Shown piece after piece: positions 41,000 to 52,936 of a DNA stretch of 64,000 nt. The stretch comes from Verticillium longisporum. Its lineage: Eukaryota > Ascomycota > Sordariomycetes > Glomerellales > Plectosphaerellaceae. Numbering within the stretch: position 1 is the first letter of the stretch; each line of letters begins with the position of its first letter. The position numbers and the translations under genes were made by a program. The stretch is from contig JAETXT010000004.1 of assembly GCA_019188255.1 (NCBI GenBank), forward strand, positions 682,001-746,000, read 5' to 3'. Under the pieces are notes generated by a model. It ran no database searches and was not told the DNA's origin. It saw only the letters and a list, made by a program, of their open reading frames with translations.

Positions 41000-43336
41000 C
41001 TATCCAATGTTGAACTCGCTTGCGCTGTTCATGACGGTCTTCATCTTCATCTTCATCCTCCTCTCCATCTCGGCCAGGTCCGTGTCGGCATCGAACAGAC
41101 TCTCGCGTGCCGAGTCGCCGGCGCCCTGCTTCCTCTTCTTCGACGCCGCCGCCTTCATGGCCGTCTTCTTGCCATCGTGCCCACCACGTCCGACGCCCTG
41201 CGGCGCCTCGCGCAGTCCATAACTCTTGGCTGTGTGTCCGAGGTGCAGCTCGGTAATGTCGAAGACCTTCCGCTCCTCCTTGGTGTGTGTCGCGTAAGCC
41301 CGCACGTGCGAACGGAAGCCCTTGCGTGCCGCCTCGAGCAGCGCCGCACCTGATGGAATGAGCAGACGCTGCTCAATGTGTAGCTGTAGAGCCTCGGCTC
41401 GCTGCGAGAAGCTGCGGCTGTCCTCCGGTGGTGGCTTGGCGTCCGTGTCGACGGGGAATGGCATGTGCGTCGCAAGACCGCGGTGCAAGACGCCCTCGAA
41501 CGATTCCGCTTTGGGAACAGATGTCGCCGTAGTGAGATAGTCGACGTAGCCTTCCTCGCATCCGGGCTGCAGGAATAGCACGGCTTTACCGGGGCGACCG
41601 GCACGGGCTGTACGACCGATACGGTGCACATGGTCGGCGGCGCTGAAGGCCGGGTCGTACTCGATGACGAGCTCGACCGAGGGCACGTCGAGACCACGGG
41701 AGGCAATATCGGTGGTAATGAGCACGCAAGGTTCGGTGCAAGTCGAATAGGCGGCCAGCGTGCCGGTCCGCACGGGTTGTGGAAGGGAGCCGTGAAGCTT
41801 GTGGAGGACGATGTTGGGGTTGGCGGGGGATGCGAGGTAAGCCGCAGGGGCTACAGTGTTGGCCGTGACAGCCGTCGACTCGGTCTTCCTGTCGGCCTTG
41901 GGCGGTTCTTTCAGCAAGTCGAAGTGATAATCGACCGAGTCGGCGCAAGACATGAAAACGATAGCCTTCATGACAGATCCACGACGGGCAAATGTCGATT
42001 TCAGCAGCGCAATCAGCGACACGAGACGCAACTTTGCCGGCACAATGTAGTGTGCTTGCTTGAGTTGCGCAGGCGCCGAGAATGCGACTGGCTGCTGCTG
42101 CTGCTGCTGCTCCTCACCCTCTCCGTTCACCACCTCGTCTTCTGCCGTGATGTGTACAGCATCCTCCAAACTGATCTCGCCCAGCCTTTGCACATCCATC
42201 TTCATCGTTGCCGAGCAGAGCACCGTCACACGGCGCTTGGGCAGCAGTTCCAGCGAGACACCGTCCTTTGTCCTGTTGCTGAGGTCGCCGGCTCGGATCT
42301 TGCCGACAATCTCGCGAAGGTCGTCTTCGAAACCCATCTCCATGAGGCGATCACCTTCGTCGAGCACGAGCCATCGCACCGACCCGACGTCGAGGGCTTT
42401 CGTGTTGGCCAAGTGATCCGTCAGTCTGCCAGGCGTCGCGATGAGAATGTTGACGCCCTTTCGCAGTCGGCTCTTTTCCGAGTGCTTGCTCTCGCCACCG
42501 ATGACGGTTGTGCTGACGAGCCACTGCGGGAGCAGCTGCTGCAGCACGAGATCAATCTGTCGGCACAGTTCGCGGGTGGGCGCGAGGACCATGGCGAAGA
42601 GCCCAGAGTCGCGGCGCACCTTGCCCTCGTCGGCCACGGCGAGGATGCGGTGCAGAATGGGCAGCAGATAGGCGAGCGTTTTGCCGGAACCCGTCTGCGC
42701 CTGGACAAAGGCGTCGCTGTCCTCCTTGATGAGCTGCGGGATGACCTTGGCCTGAATGGCCGTCGGTGCCTTGAGCTTGACCTTGCCGGACAGATCCTGA
42801 GCCAGGCGGCGAGAGATTCCGAGGGCGTGGAAGCTGGCAGCCTCCTCAGAGAGAGGTGCATTGGACGGTTGGGCTGGCTCGGCGTCGGGTTTGGATTCGG
42901 CGCTCGGGTCGTCAAAGACGGTGCGCGCCATGGGATTGGATGTGAATAGCTTCGACGTGACCTGTCCCTTGGCCAGACCAGTGCCCTCCCGCTTGCCGAT
43001 GACTATGCTTCCGGGCGGCAGCTTGCCGGTCTGGTAGGAGGAGGGCATGTGAGGGTCGGCTCGCATCCGTTTCGCGGGACGCTGGTCTAAGTCGTCGCCG
43101 TCGCCGCCATTCTGTCGGGGGTTCGGCTTCGAGGGGTTCGGCTTCGAGCCGGGGATGTAGCGTTGTTGGCTCGAGGGGAAGGGTTCGGTGGGCTTCGTTG
43201 TTTGGGGGGTTGAGGATCGATTGGCGTTCCGTTGCGCCTTGAGGCGATCTCTCCATTTCCCGCCCTGGAACTTGACCTGCGTCTTCGCGGGAGCATCGCT
43301 GACCGCGAAGTTGAGGATCATGCCATCGTCCGCCAT
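41000..43336 (-). CDS. dbp7: DEAD-box RNA helicase Dbp7
   Basis: Intronless, 778 aa from ATG 43336 (MADDGMILNFAV, the usual Dbp7 start). It is a nucleolar ATP-dependent helicase for 60S ribosomal subunit assembly. The helicase motifs are present in order: ALGISRRLAQDL with TAIQAKVIP (Q motif), AQTGSGKT (I), APTRELCRQ (Ia), ATPGRLTDHL (Ib), LVLDEGDRLMEMGF (II, DEGD instead of DEAD, as in Dbp7), CSATM (III), VFMSCADSVDYH (IV), ITTDIASRGLDVP (V) and HRIGRTARAGRPG (VI). A Gln6 run follows EDEVVNGEGEE. The basic C-terminus (KKTAMKAAASKKRKQG) fits a nucleolar protein. The open frame extends upstream without need, as the conserved start is internal. Confidence 0.95.
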   Translation of the reverse strand: MADDGMILNFAVSDAPAKTQVKFQGGKWRDRLKAQRNANRSSTPQTTKPTEPFPSSQQRYIPGSKPNPSKPNPRQNGGDGDDLDQRPAKRMRADPHMPSSYQTGKLPPGSIVIGKREGTGLAKGQVTSKLFTSNPMARTVFDDPSAESKPDAEPAQPSNAPLSEEAASFHALGISRRLAQDLSGKVKLKAPTAIQAKVIPQLIKEDSDAFVQAQTGSGKTLAYLLPILHRILAVADEGKVRRDSGLFAMVLAPTRELCRQIDLVLQQLLPQWLVSTTVIGGESKHSEKSRLRKGVNILIATPGRLTDHLANTKALDVGSVRWLVLDEGDRLMEMGFEDDLREIVGKIRAGDLSNRTKDGVSLELLPKRRVTVLCSATMKMDVQRLGEISLEDAVHITAEDEVVNGEGEEQQQQQQPVAFSAPAQLKQAHYIVPAKLRLVSLIALLKSTFARRGSVMKAIVFMSCADSVDYHFDLLKEPPKADRKTESTAVTANTVAPAAYLASPANPNIVLHKLHGSLPQPVRTGTLAAYSTCTEPCVLITTDIASRGLDVPSVELVIEYDPAFSAADHVHRIGRTARAGRPGKAVLFLQPGCEEGYVDYLTTATSVPKAESFEGVLHRGLATHMPFPVDTDAKPPPEDSRSFSQRAEALQLHIEQRLLIPSGAALLEAARKGFRSHVRAYATHTKEERKVFDITELHLGHTAKSYGLREAPQGVGRGGHDGKKTAMKAAASKKRKQGAGDSARESLFDADTDLAEMERRMKMKMKTVMNSASEFNIG

Positions 43337-43689
43337 ATTGTCCGTCGCCCTTTGTGGTGGTGAGGTTGAGCAAGCAGGCGGTGGCAGCGAGAGCAGTCGC
43401 AGCATGTTAGGGTCCTGCCGCATGAAGAAAAAATCATGGCTTATCGCGATAAGCTTCTGAGTGGGTCGACCCCGCGGACTCGAGGGATGGATGGAAATGT
43501 AGATGCGGGTATGCAATAAAGCAGCGGTATTCAATTTATGAGGTATCTAGTCAGAACACAAAGAGACATGATATTGGTGATGCTCATCTGCGTGCTCAAC
43601 ATTGCTCTGTATACGCTCGGTGTAGTCTGACCCTCTACGTGAACATGGATATCCTCTGCTCTGATGTCATTTTCCCACCCGTGACATGT
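43337..43689. promoter_or_regulatory. Upstream region of dbp7
   Basis: 353 bases between the dbp7 ATG and the end of ERG8. No distinct element is recognised. Confidence 0.3.
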
Positions 43690-45471
43690 CTAAATCCACC
43701 CCGCATACTCATCAAGGCTCTCACTCCGCACACCATCAACCTCTCCCTGAACACGGAGCAGCTTGACCTTGCCACCCTTCTTCGCGCTCCACTCCTCCAG
43801 GAAAGCCTCGATCCGCTTCTCGGTCTCGGCGCCCTCCTCGACAAGCAGCGCCAGGGCATCAAAGCCGCCAGCACCGGGCACGACACCTCCATACACGCCC
43901 TCGACGCCGCTCAGCGCATCCAGCAGCTCGCTCTGACCCTCCGGCTCGATCGGCACGCCGCTCGCCGCGCCCATCTCCCTGACGAGCTCCCTGACGCCGG
44001 CGACAGCCTCGGCAATCGCCGCCGTGCGCCCCGCGCGCAGAACCTCGGCCAGCGCCTCGTTCCTCGCCTGCAGGGCGTCCCAGAGCGCCTTGCTCGCCTC
44101 GGGCTGCGCCTGGCGCCACGCCAACACACCCTTGACCATGCCGACCGTCTGGCTTCCGCAGTCGACGTCGCACATGCGCAGCACGACGCCCGCTGGCAGC
44201 TTCACCTCGCCGCCGACCTCCGTGTCCCACGCGTCGCGCGCGTCGACGCGCGCGACGAGCTTCTCGGCGAAACCGGCCGTGCCGGGCGCCGGCAGGTCCG
44301 AGAGCAGCTCCGGCGAGAACCGCCTGTACCGGCAGGGGCCGAAGGCGGCGGGCGCGACGGCGAAGCCGCTACCGACCTTGCCCTGGGCCGCGCAGTGGGC
44401 CGCCTGTGCGAGGTTGTGCAGCGTGTGGCGGCCGGCCTCGGAGGTGAGGTCGAAGAGGGACGTGGGCAGATAGTGCGTCAGCAGGGCGGCGGTGAAGGAG
44501 GTCACGAGGGCGGCGGAGGAGCCCAGGCCCGTCTTGTGCGCCTCGGCGAGGGTGTTAGGGTAGGGTGCTTAACGGCCAGTCGAGGGATCGGCGTTCGGGG
44601 GCAGCGAGTAGTAGTCGATGTCGGCTAGAATGGTGAGAGAGCGGAGGCGAGGCTGTGAGAGTTGGTTTGGCGACCAATCTGGTGGATGTAGGTGAGGGCG
44701 TAGGTGAGTGTTGTTTCTACAAAAGGGTTTGGTGTGATGGAGGCGCCACTGGACTGTCAGCTTGAGGCCATGCGTGGTTTGAAGAATATAGTTGAACCGA
44801 TAGCTGCACGGTCGAACCAATGTTTGACTGCACTTTATGTAGAAGCCGTACCTCTGGATGCTTCTCGCGCCCATGAGTATGCTGATTGTTGAGATATTGA
44901 TCCGTCGAAGAGTCTAGCTTCCGTCCTCAGAAAAAAATCAAACATCTCATGATGAACTTGAAAGGTATCCCAATCATCAGACCTGATAGACCAGCACTCG
45001 CCAGCCAAGAAATGCAGTCCAAATGCCCCCCTCTGCCTCATCCCCAATCGCCCACTCGAGCTAAATCCCCTTGAAGCATACGCAACCCCAACCGAACTTT
45101 TAAGTAGCATAAACACCGAAGAAAATGCAACAACCCTCGCATCCAGCAGAAAAGAAAAGAAAGAAAGAGAGAGAAAAAAAAAAAAGAGAGAAAAAAGGAA
45201 AAAGCACTCACACCTGCAGCTCCGTAACCTGCACGCCCCCCTCCCCAAGCCGGAACCCATACCGCCACCCGGCACCCTCAAACTGCGGGCTGCTCACGAC
45301 AACCTCGCTCAGCTGCACGCCCTCGACGCCAGAGGTCAGCTCGCCGGCGAGCACGCTGATGCGCGCGCTCAGCCCAAACACAAGGCCCGTGTAGCCGCGG
45401 TCGAGGACGAGGTAGCCGCCCGCCAGGAGGACCTTGCCCGGGGCGGAGACGGCGGTCGCTTTCGAGGGCAT
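43690..45471 (-). pseudogene. erg8: Phosphomevalonate kinase (ERG8), damaged copy
   Basis: GHMP kinase of the mevalonate pathway. Exon 1 is 45214-45471 (MPSKATAVSAPGKVLLAGGY, VLDRGYTGLVFGL). A 460-bp intron with a purine-rich tract follows, and exon 2 starts at 44753 (SSGASITPNPFVETTLTYAL). Between about 44690 and 44650 one base is missing, since LTILADIDYYSLP follows in another frame. A TAA stop sits at 44569-44571, just before LAEAHKTGLGSSAALVTS. The rest is colinear (HNLAQAAHCAAQGKVGSGF, CRYRRFSPELL, VVPGAGGFDALALLVEEG) to the stop at 43690. The conserved Asp of GSGFDVA is Ala (codon 44359-44361). Three lesions suggest a pseudogene. ERG8 is essential in yeast, so another copy or sequence errors must be considered. 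Confidence 0.72.
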
Positions 45472-46246
45472 CGTGGGTTGTGTTGGCGTCTGCGTTCGAT
45501 GGAGGGCAGGACGCAAGACGGCGGGCCGATGGATATTCTCTGGACGTGCGGGATACAGTGGATGCCGACTTTTGCAATTGGATTTGACGGCGTCACGGTG
45601 ATGTCGAGGAGCAAAGTATGAGACGAGAGTATGAGGCCATGAAAGACTCAGTACAGGGGAGGGGTAAAAGACCCCGCGATGGTGCGGATGCGCCGCACGG
45701 TCCACTTCGCTCCCATGGAACACCACATCAACCATACCATGTCAGTAAAGCATGGCATAGCAACATACGTCACAAAGGATGCATTCATACAAATGAACGT
45801 CAACAAGTTTCATTAGCTTGCCGATATAATACAAGCAGCAGGATCCCTGATCTGCAATGATCTCCTCCGCCGATCCTCTAGCTGCGTCCTCTGACGCTCT
45901 TTGCTTGTATATAGGGGAGATGGTCTAACCAGGCGCGAGGCCTCACCGGGAACGCCGTCCCCCGCCGCGCTGTATATGCCGCGACTGTTTTATCCCTCCG
46001 CAAACGCCATACACAAAAACTCGAGCAACGTCAAGTCGACACAAGGAGACGCCGGCGCCGCGCCGCTCCACTGCGATGCGCACACCAGCAGTACCACCCA
46101 TCGTACCCAGACACCCCAGTCTCCGTTCCCTCTGCCAATCGCACTCATGGGGTATCAAACAAGGCAGACGAGGGCGAAAAACAAAGGAAAATCGCGAGAG
46201 GAAAAAACCACGCCATCGAAAACTCGCTCCGAGACCCCAACCCCCC
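45472..46246. other. Intergenic between ERG8 start and PPR gene end
   Basis: 775 bases; no ORF, tRNA or repeat supported beyond short frames. Confidence 0.45.
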
Positions 46247-49200
46247 TCACGCAACAACTGCGCCCTCCTCACCACCGCCACCGCCAAGCAGCTCCAGCAC
46301 CTTGTTGACCACGGCACTGGGATAGCCCCGCGACAGCATCTCGCCTACAACAATCTTGGCCTTCTCGCGCTCCTCTGTGGCAAGGAACGCGCGCGTCATC
46401 GCCTCATACGTGCTCGGCTCGCGCTTGCTGTGGCCGACAGCATTGTAGATGGCGTACGCCCGCTCAATGTTCTTCTCAGCAGCCCAGCCGTGAATCAGAG
46501 TGTTGGCGATGTAGGGCGTCAGCTCAATGCCACGACGACGCATGAGACCCAGGATCGGCTCCGTGTCGGCAACACGGTGGTTGGCGACCATGGCTTCAAA
46601 GAGTGCTTGGAACAGGCTGGCATTGACCGGCATCGAGTGATCCTTGACCACGTCATCGAACACCTTGCGAGCGCCCTCCATATCATGGAGCACGCAACCT
46701 CGTGCGTGGATCAGAGAGGCGTAGTGCACGGGCTCGGGCTTTTGCCCAGAAGCGCGGATTGCCTCGAGTACCTTCTCGGCAGCATCCATGTCGACAGGCT
46801 CCAGCGTGGCGTGGGTGTCGACAAGGAGCTTGTTGGTGTGTGCCGTGGGCATGATGCCCCTGGCCACCATGCGCTCGTAGTAGGCGAGAACCTTGGACTT
46901 GTCACGCTTGGTGGTCAGGAAGAACTGCATCATGCTGTTGTAGGGCGCAGGGCGCGCCTTGTAGTTGGGCATCGCCTCCATCTCATCGAAGAGCTGCTCG
47001 GCAAACTTCTCATCACTCACACGGCACAGGGCGTTGACAATGGTACCGTAGGTGACCGAGGTGGGCTTGATGTCGAGTGCACGCATCTCGGCAAAGTAGA
47101 ACAGACAGTCGTCGATCCGGCGAGCCTTGCCGAGCTTGCCGATCAGAGCGTTGTAGAGGAATGAGCTGGGCTCAACACCCTCGGCCTTGGCGCGGTGGAA
47201 AATCTTGACAGCCTCGGTGGCCTCGTCGAACGTCTTGGTGGATTCCTTGAGGGTGGTGATGTACAGGCCGAAGGTGTTGGCAGACGGCGTCGAGCCCATC
47301 TCGAGGAGCTCCTGGTGGAACTGCTCTGCCATGTGGCGGTTGCCCATGGTGAGACAAGCACCAACCATAGCATCGAGAATCGAAGACCATCCGTAACGGA
47401 CCACTGCATACTGAGGCAGCATGGGAACGTCGGTGCGTGCCATGGCGAGAACGTCGTGGCACAGATCCATCTTGCCGTCGCGCGCAGCAGCCGAGATGAG
47501 CTTGGCGTATGTGATGTAGCGAGGGTGGCGGCCCGCCCGGCGCATGTTGCGGAAGCGAGATAGAGCCTCGTTCAGGCGGGGGCCCTTGCGACCGTGGCTG
47601 CCCTCGAGCTCATCAGAGATCATGGACGAACCCTTGAAGTCGGTGTTGTGTGCATAGGGGTCAAAGGTGTCCTCGAAGCTGGAAACGATTGCCGTGGATC
47701 CGTAGGGAGAGTTGAAGGCCTGCTGGGGACCGCTCGAGACCTGCGACGCCATTTCACGGGGATCGGCAATACCTCGCACCGCCATGAAGCGGTGGATGAA
47801 GTCAAGACCCTCCTCAATCTCCTCGGCGCTCTGCGGACTAACGGCGCGAATCCTCTGGAACATGAACTCGCACTGAGTCAGTCCCTCAGCAACCTGGCCC
47901 GAGCCGATCATGGCAACCGCAAACATGGCAGCTGGATCAATAAACGCTGGTGTCACCTGCATCTCGGGGGCGCTGAGGACGTGCCAGTACCTAGCGGCAG
48001 CTGCGACATCCCCTGGCGGACGCTCATGGCCAAGAGTGCCATGGCCGAGGTGGCAGTCTCGGGATGGTTGAGTGGCACATTCGCAAATGCGGTCATGGCA
48101 GTGTACTTGTCACCACTGTCGGCAGCACGGGTGGCGACATTGTTCATGGCGCTCAACCTGTCGACACTGTTTTCGCCCTCAATGAGCTGGGCCCACTGGA
48201 GAGCGTCCTGGAAGATGCCGCGCTCGACAAAAGCCTGGACGAAGCCAGAGCTGACAAGAGCATCCTTGATGTCCGAGGCGCGGACGCCATACTCTTGAAT
48301 GATCTTCTCGTAAAACTTCATGGCGCCCTCAACCTTGTCGGAAATGACGTAGGCATTGATGACAGCGGCGTAAATGTGCGAGTCCATGCGGTCCTGAAGA
48401 GAAGTGTCGCCGTTGTCGTCGGCGATGGCAAGCGCACGGTACTCGTCGTACACCTCGACAGCGCTGATGAGGTCGCCAGTAGCAGCAAACGAAGTGATCA
48501 TGGCGGGGAACATGGCGGCGTAGGGCACAACTCGGTTCAGCTCCATGTGCTCATAGAGACGGAGCATCTCGGAGCATCGCCCGGCGCGGGCACAGGCGGT
48601 AATGAGCTGGTAGTAAGACTCGGCAGAGTACGCAGCACGGTACGTGGTGACCGACGTCTCAAACAACTTCATGGCCCAGTCCAGAGGATCGTCCTCGGAC
48701 AAAATGGCGTGATCGAACTCCTGAGAAGCGAACATGAACTTGCCAGGCTCGTCCATGCCACCGAAGCGAACGCGCTTGTCCTCGAGATCCTTCTTCAACG
48801 AAGCGACCTCGAGAGAACGCGAGGCAAGGAATCCGACAAGGATGTTGTACGTGTCACTATCGGGAATGGCCTTCTGCTGAAGCATGTGAGTATAGACCTC
48901 GCGAACCTTGGAGACGATTTCGTTCTTCTCCGTGGTCAGCTGGATGCGCGACATGAGCAGCGCATTGTAGGCTCCGGCGATGGGCCTCACACCGGCAACG
49001 AGCATGGCCTCGAAGACGGCGGGAATCTCAGCCCAGCGACCATCTTGCGACAGCTTGGTCAGGTGGTCCGCGTAGGTTTGGGACTGAGGGTCGATCGGGG
49101 GTGTCGCCGAGCGTGCGATGCTCGCCGGAGTGTAGGAGCGCTCGATTTCAGGCGTCAGGGCGCGCTCGAGCAGGGCCGGATCGATGGGTGTCCCGGTCCT

Positions 49201-49788
49201 GACTGATTCAGCCACGGCCTCTTCAAGAGCCTCTTGGCGCTCCCTGATCTCAATCTCCTTCTCGATGGCAGCATTGATGTGAGCGAGGGCTGCCTCGGCC
49301 TCACGCGGGACTGACGGGACGTCTGCATCCTGTGCATGGGCCTCGGCCTCGAACTGCTCCTCGCTGGCGAGCTGCCTGGCATCGCCAACGAGAATGGAAG
49401 CTGGCGAAGGCTTCCATTCGATCTGCTTCTGAAACTCAAACTGCGTCCATTCTTCTTCTGCGACCTCGCCAGCCTCCCCAGCAGCGTGCTGGTTCTGGAG
49501 GTGCTCAAAGTATGCGTCTAGCCCTCCATTGGTGCTGACCTTTTGGGGTCGATGGTCGAGCGAGAGACCGGCAGCGGCACGCTCGGTGTTGAAGGCGGAC
49601 TGGAAGTGGGTGCCCTGAAGACGACCGAAGCGGGTAGTGTGCCTGCGGGCGAAGGAGGGTCGGTTCTGGGAGTTGAGGGCGTGAGGGTGTGTGACGGCGA
49701 CAAGAGACTGAGCGTATCCGTGGCCGAACGACTTTGCGATTCCTTGACGGAAAAGAGCCTGGTGCAGGTTGCCAAAAATGGTGGGCAT
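46247..49788 (-). CDS. cya-5: CYA-5-like mitochondrial PPR protein, one frameshift
   Basis: Two overlapping frames, 47953-49788 and 46247-47962, form one gene of about 1180 aa. Pentatricopeptide repeats run through residues ~280-1150 (for example AYNALLMSRIQLTTEKNEIV, DSDTYNILVGFL, FLYNALIGKLGKARRIDDCL, TYGTIVNALCRVSDEKFAEQ, IANTLIHGWAAEKNIERAYA). The architecture and text match Neurospora CYA-5, needed for cytochrome oxidase subunit 1 expression in mitochondria. The start is basic and Ser/Thr/Ala-rich, as in a presequence. At the C4 run 48010-48013 the frame goes from MSVRQG to DVAAAARYWHVLSAPEMQ only with one extra base. As the gene is needed for respiration, an assembly error is the likelier reading. 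Confidence 0.8.
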
Positions 49789-52700
49789 TTAGACGGAGGG
49801 AAGGGAAGGGATCTGGGACATATTAGACCAGGAACATGCATTTTCAGAAAGTGCCTGAGGTTTGAGCTGAGCGCAACGCGTATCACGAGCGTTATGCTGA
49901 TGATGCTTTGCCACGACATCCGAGGAAGCCGTGTGCATCAGGCTCGAAGACGACAGCGCAGCTGACAAGCAAAGGCCTGAGGCCGGTGATGGGGTGCGGG
50001 TGGCACTCACGAAGGAAGGGTATATGCGCGATTGCAGGTTCATTTGACAGCAGCTGGGCCGTCAAACAAACGCGCGTACCGGATTAATTGATGGAATGAT
50101 GGTTTGGGGGGCGTAGAAATGGCGTTGAATGAACTGGACAATGCAGGGAAAGAATGTGCGAAAGGACCGCTGAAGAGGAAAAAGTGTGTGGGTGAGCGAT
50201 CGAGGAAGCCCGGGTCGTGATGATGGAGGGAGGATCTGGGTTGGTGGAGGTACTTGGGTACCTTGGTACTTTTGGTAGCTGCTGGGGAGTGGCCCTCGCT
50301 AGGTACTACTGTACATCAGTCGTGGCCGGGGGGGGGGGGGGGTGGGGATGGAGGAGGGGCCACCAACGGTAATGCTGCGGGAAGCGTGGTGATGGTGAGC
50401 AAGAAGGAAGCAGTGATGGGCGAAGAGCTGGCAGGAAAATGGCAGGGCCTGGCAGGCTTGTGGGGCCGGCTCTCTGACGCATCCAAGACTGGGGAAATTT
50501 TTCGCGTGGACTCGGGAGGAAGGCACCAGTGGCAGGTCGGCATTGGTGGTAGAACGGGGCGAAGCCTGCCCTCCAAGCTCCAGCCCTGGCCGGTACAGGG
50601 AAGGTGCGAGGGAGCCCAGCTGTGACTCAGGCAGACGGCAAGACGCGTCCTGAGGCCGACTGGCCGAGGGTGTTCGGACTCTTGCCTACGCCGCTTGGCC
50701 GTGCCCGCCACGACTTGCTTTTGGCAGTGCATTTGCTTCTGATGACCCAAGAGGCCGAAGAGCATTGGGTTAGCAGCTCCAGAAGCACTGTCCTTGACAT
50801 GGCGAGGCCGTATCCCATCAGCTCGCATAGGCCGAATCGCCTTTTCCCAGGACTCAGCTGCTGTCAGGGGCATGCACTGCCGACGGACAGCCCAGGACTT
50901 GGAATTGGACCTGGACCCCCGAATCAGGACGTCGTCGAGTCGCGCTCGCACCGGGCGCTCGATCCGCATGTCGACGTGCGCGTCATCACCAATACGCCGA
51001 TATCACCGGCCAGGGGCCGAAGGGGGCAAAAACACGATCACGGAGGATCCAATGCCATACGCTCCCTTCTGTTCCCGTCCAGCCGGTTCTTCCCCCGCAG
51101 ATCGGGACGCAGATACGCGCCAGGCTGCCATGGCCACAAAGTTCTCGTTACATTCAACGGTCAGCCTGGTGACCACACTGGCTTGTCGCCTGAGGATGCA
51201 TTTTTCCACGCGGTGTATGCATATCTCGTACTTCGCATTTTGAGCATCCCACCGCGGCTTCGACGCTGCTGACATTGCGCGCCTTGCTGAGGGCTGTCAG
51301 AGTTCGACACCAGGAGCGGATCAGCGGGGCACGCGACAGATTCAGGCCATTCAGGGCCTTCTCTCAGGGGGCTGTCCCCTGTAGTCCGTCCCCTGCAAGT
51401 CCCGCCCCATGGCGAGAAGAACCCGGCAGCCCTCTCGCTCGGGACCAATGAGGTGGCCCATGTCACAGGGAGAAGCCGGAAGGCGCGGGCGCCCCGCCTC
51501 TCTAGTGGCCCTGTCGGCATGCACCCAGCTGTCCGGTGCCCCCTTTTACGACGATGCCTTCACCTCGAGTCCCATTGGTGAATCATCAGCCCTTGGCCTA
51601 CCCCCCTCCGCCCCGCCATCTCGCCCGAGCTGGCAAGCAGAGATTTTCCCCTCGACCTCGAAATGGCAGTGTTTCGAGAAGCCAGTTCACATTGAGCCCC
51701 CTTGAAATCAAATTATCCCCTATTTCGGGGAACGGAGGACTCGAGGCACAACATGGCCTCTGCGCTCTGCCGGCGAGGCAGATCCAATCTGCGACGCCCC
51801 TCTGAGACCCTGAACACGGACGAGGCGCAATCTGCTCAGTCATCTTCTCGAAGATGACAGAATGTCGCTTGTTGGTCGCACAAATGGGGGACTTCTTGAC
51901 CCTGTCCCGAAGCGGGTTGTGCTGTTCGCTCGGTCGGCCGGTCGGTTCTCTAGCCTTCCCGCCGCATCCAGCCCGTTCAACCCGTCCCAGGATCCCACGC
52001 GACAGAAAATCAAGCTTGCAAGGTCTCTTGGGTCTTGGTTAGGGCAACTGGACCACTGGCACCCTCCACCTTTTGCCTGTCACATGGGCACGGTGAACGA
52101 AAATGAACCGCCGGCGCGCGGGCACCAGGCCGTGTGTCGCCCTCTTGGGGGGAAATAGTAGCCTTCTGTCCGAACACCGATGCGGTTCGGGCTTTGCGGC
52201 GGCTTACTCCCGGGTGCCCGTCGTAGCGCAATCGTCCCAGGACAGCAAGGTGGCGGCGACTTTCTGTCTGACAAGTGCCTTGCTTGGGTCGCGGACACTT
52301 ATTTGTCCGCCAGGCACTACGCACTTGCGCAGCGCTCATACCATTATGTGTGTATGTACGCGCCGTTGTGTGGTCGCTGAACCTTTCGTCATTCTGCATC
52401 TGCACTCGCGTGGAGATGATGGGCCATCCGCACGCCTGCGTTGGATCCCGCGTGGGGCACGCCGGCTGCATGACGATCCGCTGGACGCTCCCACTGTCCC
52501 TCCAACGTCCCAGGCTCGGTCACATTGTAATGAGTGCACGTAGGGGTATTTGAGTTTTCGATTGAGTCTTGAATGAACGGAAGGGTTACTCGCTTCTACC
52601 CGTTGACAATAGACAACAGCAAAGGGAAAACCCGCCAGTGATCGCCTGGCGTATCGTTCCAACCCCCTCTCCATTTTCCCTCTCAACATGTCTATGATCC

Positions 52701-52936
52701 AGATATACCCTCCATTCAGGAGTGTCCTGGCCGTTGTTCATGTCCGCTGAGGACCCCCCCTACCCCTTGTATAACCATCAAACGCCGTCGCTGCAAACCG
52801 ATTCAAAAACTCCCCACCGTCCATCCCTTGCGTGCCGGCAAGGGAAAAACGGCTGCCGCATTCCAAGTGCCACCCTGAGACCACAGCATATCTTAACATG
52901 ACACCCCCGCCGTTTCCGTCGAGGAACGCCAAATCT
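49789..52936. other. 3.1-kb gene-free interval with G15 run
   Basis: The left part holds the CYA-5 promoter. A run of 15 G lies at 50328-50342. Open frames of up to 222 codons (50604-51272, plus strand) have no domain, biased composition and no conserved look. No RNA or terminal repeats seen. Confidence 0.45.

Noticed and set aside
41624..42949. 441-codon plus-strand frame opposite dbp7
   Set aside because: Antisense shadow of the helicase; high GC at third positions keeps the opposite strand open.
44616..44760. A further 50-bp intron in ERG8 (GTCGCC to TTCTAG) to explain the frame change
   Set aside because: It would remove the conserved strand LTIL before ADIDYYS and would not remove the later TAA stop; a frameshift explains the text better.
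46076..47164. Long plus-strand frame opposite the PPR gene
   Set aside because: It is the antisense shadow of a clearly conserved PPR coding frame.
50604..51272. 222-codon open frame on the plus strand
   Set aside because: No recognisable domain, patchwork composition, overlapping frames equally long on the other strand, and no clear start context; likely chance in GC-rich DNA.
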